Source of the DNA: Marinobacter sp. SS13-12 | GTDB taxonomy: Bacteria > Pseudomonadota > Gammaproteobacteria > Pseudomonadales > Oleiphilaceae | Assembly (NCBI RefSeq): GCF_030227115.1 | Contig: NZ_JASSUA010000001.1 | Coordinates: 1,240,001-1,304,000, forward strand | Direction: 5' to 3' | Length of the DNA stretch: 64,000 nucleotides | Part shown: positions 62,561 to 64,000 of the stretch, piece by piece | Position numbering within the stretch: the stretch's first letter is position 1 | How the letters are laid out: every line of letters starts with the position of its first letter | Translations under genes and position numbers: made by a program | Notes under the pieces: model-generated | What the model saw: the letters and a program-made list of their open reading frames with translations, nothing else | The model's database searches: none | Told to the model about the DNA's origin: nothing

Positions 62561-64000
62561 ATGAGTAAGATCATTGGTATCGACCTGGGAACCACAAACT
62601 CCTGTGTTGCCATCATGGATGGCGACAAGGTCAAGGTTATCGAAAACGCCGAGGGTGATCGCACCACCCCGTCTATTGTCGCGTACACCGAAGACGGTGA
62701 AACGCTGGTAGGCCAGTCTGCCAAGCGTCAGGCAGTCACCAACCCGAACAACACCCTGTACGCCATCAAGCGTCTGATTGGTCGTCGTTTTGAAGACGAC
62801 GTGGTCCAGAAAGACATCAAGATGGTGCCCTACAAGATCGCCAAGGCTGATAACGGCGATGCGTGGGTAGAAGTGAAGGGTGAAAAGATGGCGCCCCCGC
62901 AGGTGTCGGCGGAAATCATCAAGAAGATGAAGAAGACCGCCGAGGACTACCTGGGTGAGAAAGTCACCGAAGCGGTTATCACCGTGCCGGCCTACTTTAA
63001 CGACAGCCAGCGTCAGGCCACCAAAGACGCCGGCAAGATTGCCGGCCTGGATGTGAAGCGCATCATCAACGAGCCGACTGCAGCTGCCCTGGCCTATGGC
63101 CTGGACAAGAAGAGCGGCGATCGCACCGTGGCCGTTTATGACCTGGGTGGTGGTACCTTCGATATCTCCATCATCGAGATTGCCGATGTAGACGGTGAGC
63201 ACCAGTTTGAAGTGCTGGCCACCAACGGCGACACCTTCCTCGGTGGTGAAGACTTCGACATGAAGCTGATTGAATATCTTGCCGATCAGTTCAAGAAAGA
63301 CAGCGGCATTGATCTGCGCGGTGACTCACTGGCTATGCAGCGTCTGAAAGAAGCTGCCGAGAAAGCCAAGATCGAGCTGTCCAGCAGCCAGCAGACCGAC
63401 GTTAACCTGCCATACGTTACGGCAGATGCCAGCGGTCCCAAGCACATGAATGTGAAAGTGACCCGCGCCAAGCTGGAGTCACTGGTTGAAGAACTGGTTG
63501 AGCGCAGCCTTGCGCCTTGCCGTACCGCACTGGAAGATTCCGGGGCCAAGATCGGTGAAATCGACGAAGTGATCCTGGTCGGCGGTCAGACCCGCATGCC
63601 GATGGTTCAGGAGAAGGTGAAGAACTTCTTCGGTAAGGAAGCGCGCAAAGACGTAAACCCGGACGAAGCCGTAGCCATGGGTGCTGCCATCCAGGCGGCC
63701 GTGCTCTCCGGTGACGTGAAGGACGTTCTGCTTCTCGACGTAACCCCGCTGACCCTGGGTATCGAAACCATGGGTGGTGTGGCGACGCCGTTGATCGACA
63801 AGAACACCACGATTCCGACCAAGAAGTCGCAGACCTTCTCCACTGCGGATGATAACCAGACTGCGGTAACCATCCACGTGGTTCAGGGCGAGCGCAAGCA
63901 GGCGGCACAGAACAAGTCACTGGGTCGCTTCGACCTGGCCGACATCCCGCCGGCACCCCGTGGCGCGCCGCAGATCGAAGTCACCTTCGACATTGATGCC
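62561..64000 (+). CDS. dnaK: Chaperone DnaK (3' end off window)
   Basis: The Hsp70 chaperone; 480 of about 640 codons are visible. The ATPase domain is complete: [52 protein letters not shown] and [13 protein letters not shown]. The linker ([13 protein letters not shown]) and the start of the substrate-binding domain follow. The window ends within that domain. GGAG lies 9 bases before the ATG. Confidence 0.98.
   Translation, partial: MSKIIGIDLGTTNSCVAIMDGDKVKVIENAEGDRTTPSIVAYTEDGETLVGQSAKRQAVTNPNNTLYAIKRLIGRRFEDDVVQKDIKMVPYKIAKADNGDAWVEVKGEKMAPPQVSAEIIKKMKKTAEDYLGEKVTEAVITVPAYFNDSQRQATKDAGKIAGLDVKRIINEPTAAALAYGLDKKSGDRTVAVYDLGGGTFDISIIEIADVDGEHQFEVLATNGDTFLGGEDFDMKLIEYLADQFKKDSGIDLRGDSLAMQRLKEAAEKAKIELSSSQQTDVNLPYVTADASGPKHMNVKVTRAKLESLVEELVERSLAPCRTALEDSGAKIGEIDEVILVGGQTRMPMVQEKVKNFFGKEARKDVNPDEAVAMGAAIQAAVLSGDVKDVLLLDVTPLTLGIETMGGVATPLIDKNTTIPTKKSQTFSTADDNQTAVTIHVVQGERKQAAQNKSLGRFDLADIPPAPRGAPQIEVTFDIDA

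Overview
The window looks like chromosomal DNA of a marine gammaproteobacterium, most likely Marinobacter or a close relative. The inference rests on moderately GC-rich coding sequence, a Pseudomonas-like pqq/erc block, a wax ester synthase/DGAT gene, the gammaproteobacterial order ratA-rnfH-bamE-fur-recN-grpE-dnaK, and an MtrCAB-type multiheme cytochrome cluster. Both edges cut genes: a biotin-dependent carboxylase at the left and dnaK at the right.

Layout. 1-4.74 kb (minus): a guanidine-I (ykkC) riboswitch leads two DUF1989 proteins and a 'urea carboxylase', so the operon is best read as guanidine catabolism. 5.1-15.0 kb: exaC aldehyde dehydrogenase, pqqABCDE plus pqqH, the iron alcohol dehydrogenase ercA and the hybrid kinase ercS, a complete PQQ synthesis and alcohol-response block without a quinoprotein dehydrogenase in view. 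15-22.8 kb: housekeeping genes (fumC, a CarS-like membrane protein, a metallophosphoesterase, a chrA remnant, msrA-msrB, a Ca/Na antiporter, mqo). 22.9-27.9 kb: a three-gene run with an ATP-grasp protein, an unrecognised 674-residue protein with a Cys/His/Asn protease-like C-terminus, and a TPP enzyme resembling acetolactate synthase. 28-31 kb: a lipoprotein, an ExoD-type protein and a sulfide:quinone oxidoreductase.

31.0-38.1 kb: an extracellular electron transfer locus. mtrC, mtrA and mtrB (decaheme, decaheme, outer-membrane barrel) run on the minus strand, divergent from a diheme cytochrome and a tetraheme NapC/NirT (CymA-like) quinol dehydrogenase. An FNR/Anr-type palindrome lies in the shared promoter region. 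Electrons would pass from quinol through the NapC-type protein to periplasmic hemes and out through MtrAB-MtrC.

38.9-53.86 kb: an integrated element at the 3' end of ssrA (tmRNA), bounded by an exact 35-bp direct repeat. The element also brings its own copy of the tmRNA terminator. Its core is a filamentous prophage (Inoviridae): repressor, small early genes, a probable ssDNA-binding protein, major coat protein, pIII-like and pVI-like proteins, Zot/pI, Rep and a tyrosine integrase. No secretin is seen. Both flanks carry AT-richer cargo: an HNH protein, an exported protein, an intact SRAP gene, two unrelated membrane proteins, a pair of structured repeats, and a 26-residue peptide made of four KVTTC repeats that I do not recognise. 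A decayed third copy of the left end near 40.2 kb suggests two successive or tandem insertions. A second SRAP gene just outside the left boundary has an in-frame stop.

53.8-64 kb: ssrA and smpB, a wax ester synthase, an NSS transporter, ratA-rnfH, bamE, fur, recN with two LexA boxes, and grpE-dnaK behind a strong RpoH promoter.
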